Shown here: piece after piece, positions 5,037-6,445 of the stretch
Layout: every line of letters starts with the position of its first letter
Numbering within the stretch: the first letter of the stretch is position 1
From: Oscillospiraceae bacterium
GTDB lineage: Bacteria > Bacillota_A > Clostridia > Oscillospirales > Oscillospiraceae
Assembly: GCA_017936985.1 (NCBI GenBank)
Contig: JAGBEM010000039.1
Location: 1-6,445, forward strand
Length of the DNA: 6,445 nt
Reading direction: 5' to 3'
Translations under genes and position numbers: made by a program
Notes under the pieces: model-generated
Seen by the model: the letters and a program-made list of their open reading frames with translations, nothing else
Databases searched by the model: none
Told to the model about the DNA's origin: nothing

Positions 5037-6368
5037 TCACTCCTCCTTATCGCCCTTCTGGCGAATAGTAATACGGACAGGCGTTCCCTTCAAACCGAAC
5101 ACTTCCCGAATCTGGTTTTCCAGATACCGCTGATAGGAGAAGTGGAACAGCCGAGCATCGTTGCAGAAAATGACAAAATGCGGCGGTTTGGTGCTGGCCT
5201 GGGTCATATAGTAGATCTTCAGCCGGCGGCCTTTGTCCGTAGGCGGCTGTACCCGGGCGGTAGCATCTGCCAGAACGCTGTTCAGCGCGCCGGTAGTGAT
5301 GCGACTGGTATTCTGGGCGTGCACATCCTGAATCACCTGATACAGCTTATCCACTCTCTGACCGGTCAACGCGGACAGGAACACCACAGGCGCATACAGC
5401 ATATAGCTGAGGCCCTCCCGAACGGCATTTTCCTTGTCGCGCATAGTGTTAGTCTCTTTGTCCTCCACCGCGTCCCACTTATTGACCACGATGATGGCAG
5501 CCTTACCTGCCTCGTGCACCAGTCCGGCGATCTTGGTATCCTGTTCCGTGACACCGTCGTTGGCATCCACCAGGATCAGACACACATCGGAGCGTTCAAT
5601 GGCATTGATGGTTCGCATATTGGAATACTTCTCGATCAGATCGTCCACCTTGCTCTTGCGGCGCATACCGGCGGTGTCGATAAAGCAATACTTACCGGTT
5701 TCATTCTCAAAGTAGGAGTCGATCGCATCCCGGGTCGTACCGGCTACGTTGGAAACGATCACGCGCTCTTCTCCCAGGATCCGATTCAGCAAACTGGACT
5801 TACCCACATTGGGCTTGCCGACAATGGCGACCTTAATCACATCGTCCTCTTCATCCTCGTCATCGTCCTCTGGGATATTCTCCAGCACCCAGTCCAGCAT
5901 ATCGCCGGTGCCATGGCCATGGATGGCAGAAACCTCAAATAAATCACCGATGCCCAAGCTGTAGAACTCATACACATCCGGATTCACAAGACCGATGGAG
6001 TCACACTTATTGACTGCCAGGCACACGGGCTTACGGCTCTTGCGCAGCATGGTAGCCACATCCTGATCCGCGGCAGTCACACCGGAACGAACATCCACAA
6101 CCATGATAATAGCATCGGCCAGTTCGATGCCGATCTCCGCCTGACGGCGCATGAACTTCAGCATATCGCTGTCAGTGCCGGGCTCGATACCGCCGGTATC
6201 CACCAGGCTAAAATGACGGCTGCACCACTCGCAATCACCGTAGATCCGGTCGCGGGTCACACCGGGCGTATCCTCCACGATGGAAGTGCGCTGTCCGGTG
6301 AGCTTGTTAAATAACATGGACTTGCCTACATTCGGCCGTCCTACAATGGCAACCAAAGGCTTTGCCAT
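5037..6368 (-). CDS. der: Ribosome assembly GTPase Der (EngA)
   Basis: Der is an essential GTPase that acts in late maturation of the 50S subunit. The 443-aa protein has the diagnostic tandem G domains. G domain 1 shows GRPNVGKS 10-17, TPGVTRD 34-40, DTGG 57-60, NKCD 120-123 and SAI 147-149. An acidic linker (DDDEDEEDD, 168-176) follows. G domain 2 shows GKPNVGKS 184-191, DTAGMRRKSK 231-240, NKWD 296-299 and SAL 332-334. A C-terminal KH-like domain covers about 352-437. The Asn in each NVGKS is the residue linked to potassium-stimulated GTP hydrolysis in this family. All GTP-binding motifs are intact. It is the first gene of the der-plsY-gpsA operon, an arrangement I recognise from other Firmicutes. 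The ATG at 6368 has AAAGGAG 9 nt upstream; an out-of-frame ATG at 6375 is not a competitor. Confidence 0.98.
   Translation of the reverse strand: MAKPLVAIVGRPNVGKSMLFNKLTGQRTSIVEDTPGVTRDRIYGDCEWCSRHFSLVDTGGIEPGTDSDMLKFMRRQAEIGIELADAIIMVVDVRSGVTAADQDVATMLRKSRKPVCLAVNKCDSIGLVNPDVYEFYSLGIGDLFEVSAIHGHGTGDMLDWVLENIPEDDDEDEEDDVIKVAIVGKPNVGKSSLLNRILGEERVIVSNVAGTTRDAIDSYFENETGKYCFIDTAGMRRKSKVDDLIEKYSNMRTINAIERSDVCLILVDANDGVTEQDTKIAGLVHEAGKAAIIVVNKWDAVEDKETNTMRDKENAVREGLSYMLYAPVVFLSALTGQRVDKLYQVIQDVHAQNTSRITTGALNSVLADATARVQPPTDKGRRLKIYYMTQASTKPPHFVIFCNDARLFHFSYQRYLENQIREVFGLKGTPVRITIRQKGDKEE
5042..5048 (-). promoter_or_regulatory. Ribosome binding site of plsY, inside der
   Basis: AAGGAGG on the minus strand is embedded in the last codons of der, with an 8-nt spacer to the plsY ATG at 5033. 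Unlike gpsA, plsY therefore has its own strong initiation signal. Confidence 0.9.
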
Positions 6369-6377
6369 GGCTCATCA

Positions 6378-6384
6378 CTCCTTT
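6378..6384 (-). promoter_or_regulatory. Ribosome binding site of der
   Basis: AAAGGAG on the minus strand, with a 9-nt spacer to the der ATG at 6368, confirms the chosen start. Confidence 0.88.
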
Positions 6385-6407
6385 CATAAGGAAACACGTT
6401 ATAATAT

Positions 6408-6436
6408 ATTATGGCATAAAACCAATGTGAAATCAA
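6408..6436 (-). promoter_or_regulatory. Probable promoter of der-plsY-gpsA
   Basis: On the minus strand, TTGATT (6436-6431) and CATAAT (6413-6408) are separated by 17 bp. Transcription should start near 6401, about 30 nt before the der ATG. The stretch is very A/T-rich, so other pairs are possible, for example TTGGTT (6425-6420) with TATAAC (6403-6398). The exact position is therefore uncertain, and signals beyond the right edge cannot be excluded. Confidence 0.6.
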
Positions 6437-6445
6437 TGTTTTTAT

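Noticed and set aside
5841..5874. Repeated TCNTC-type low-complexity stretch
   Set aside because: It encodes the acidic linker between the two Der G domains, so it is ordinary coding sequence and not a repeat element.
5142..5942. Open frame on the plus strand opposite der (266 codons)
   Set aside because: It lies wholly inside der, which is certain from its motifs. The translation shows no domain and no start signal.
6400..6405. Plus-strand TATAAT facing out of the right edge
   Set aside because: There is no acceptable -35 box at 16-18 bp upstream; it is the mirror of the A/T palindrome in the der promoter.

Overview
The window is about 6.4 kb of bacterial chromosome, and its gene content is conventional and mostly housekeeping. 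HPr kinase/phosphorylase, a four-cysteine zinc-type ribosomal protein L28, Der-PlsY-GpsA in a row, strong AAGGAGG-type ribosome binding sites and TTG(A/C)TN/TATNAT sigma-A-like promoters all point to a low-to-mid GC Firmicute. The style of the proteins suggests a gut-type member of the Clostridia (Oscillospiraceae/Ruminococcaceae-like). That placement is inferred from recognised protein styles, not from a search.

Layout from left to right. (1) Positions 1-993, plus strand: the 3' part of a membrane-anchored family 2 glycosyltransferase, with its N-terminus outside the window. It ends at a near-perfect bidirectional terminator (997-1024). (2) Positions 1029-2938, minus strand: a two-gene unit, hprK then an RluA-type pseudouridine synthase, joined by an ATGA stop/start overlap. 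(3) Positions 2939-3133: a divergent control region with a good promoter facing each way, A/T tracts between them, and two small stem-loops in the rpmB leader. (4) Positions 3134-3322, plus strand: rpmB (L28), alone, with its own terminator. (5) Positions 3409-6368, minus strand: the operon der-plsY-gpsA. It has a likely promoter at the right edge, a 3-nt gap between der and plsY, an ATGA overlap between plsY and gpsA, and a GNRA-loop terminator placed back to back with the rpmB terminator.

How the genes work together. GpsA makes sn-glycerol 3-phosphate and PlsY acylates it, so the last two operon genes are consecutive steps of phospholipid synthesis. The first gene, Der, is a GTPase of 50S ribosome assembly. 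L28 and the pseudouridine synthase are also ribosome or RNA related, and HPrK is the carbon-status sensor that controls HPr. The window therefore groups growth-linked functions. I see no CRISPR array, insertion sequence, tRNA, rRNA, phage gene or defence system, and no evidence for an undescribed system. The most interesting points are regulatory: the rpmB leader stem-loops, the hprK/rpmB divergent region, the two ATGA couplings, and an Asn in place of the usual His in the pseudouridine synthase catalytic motif.
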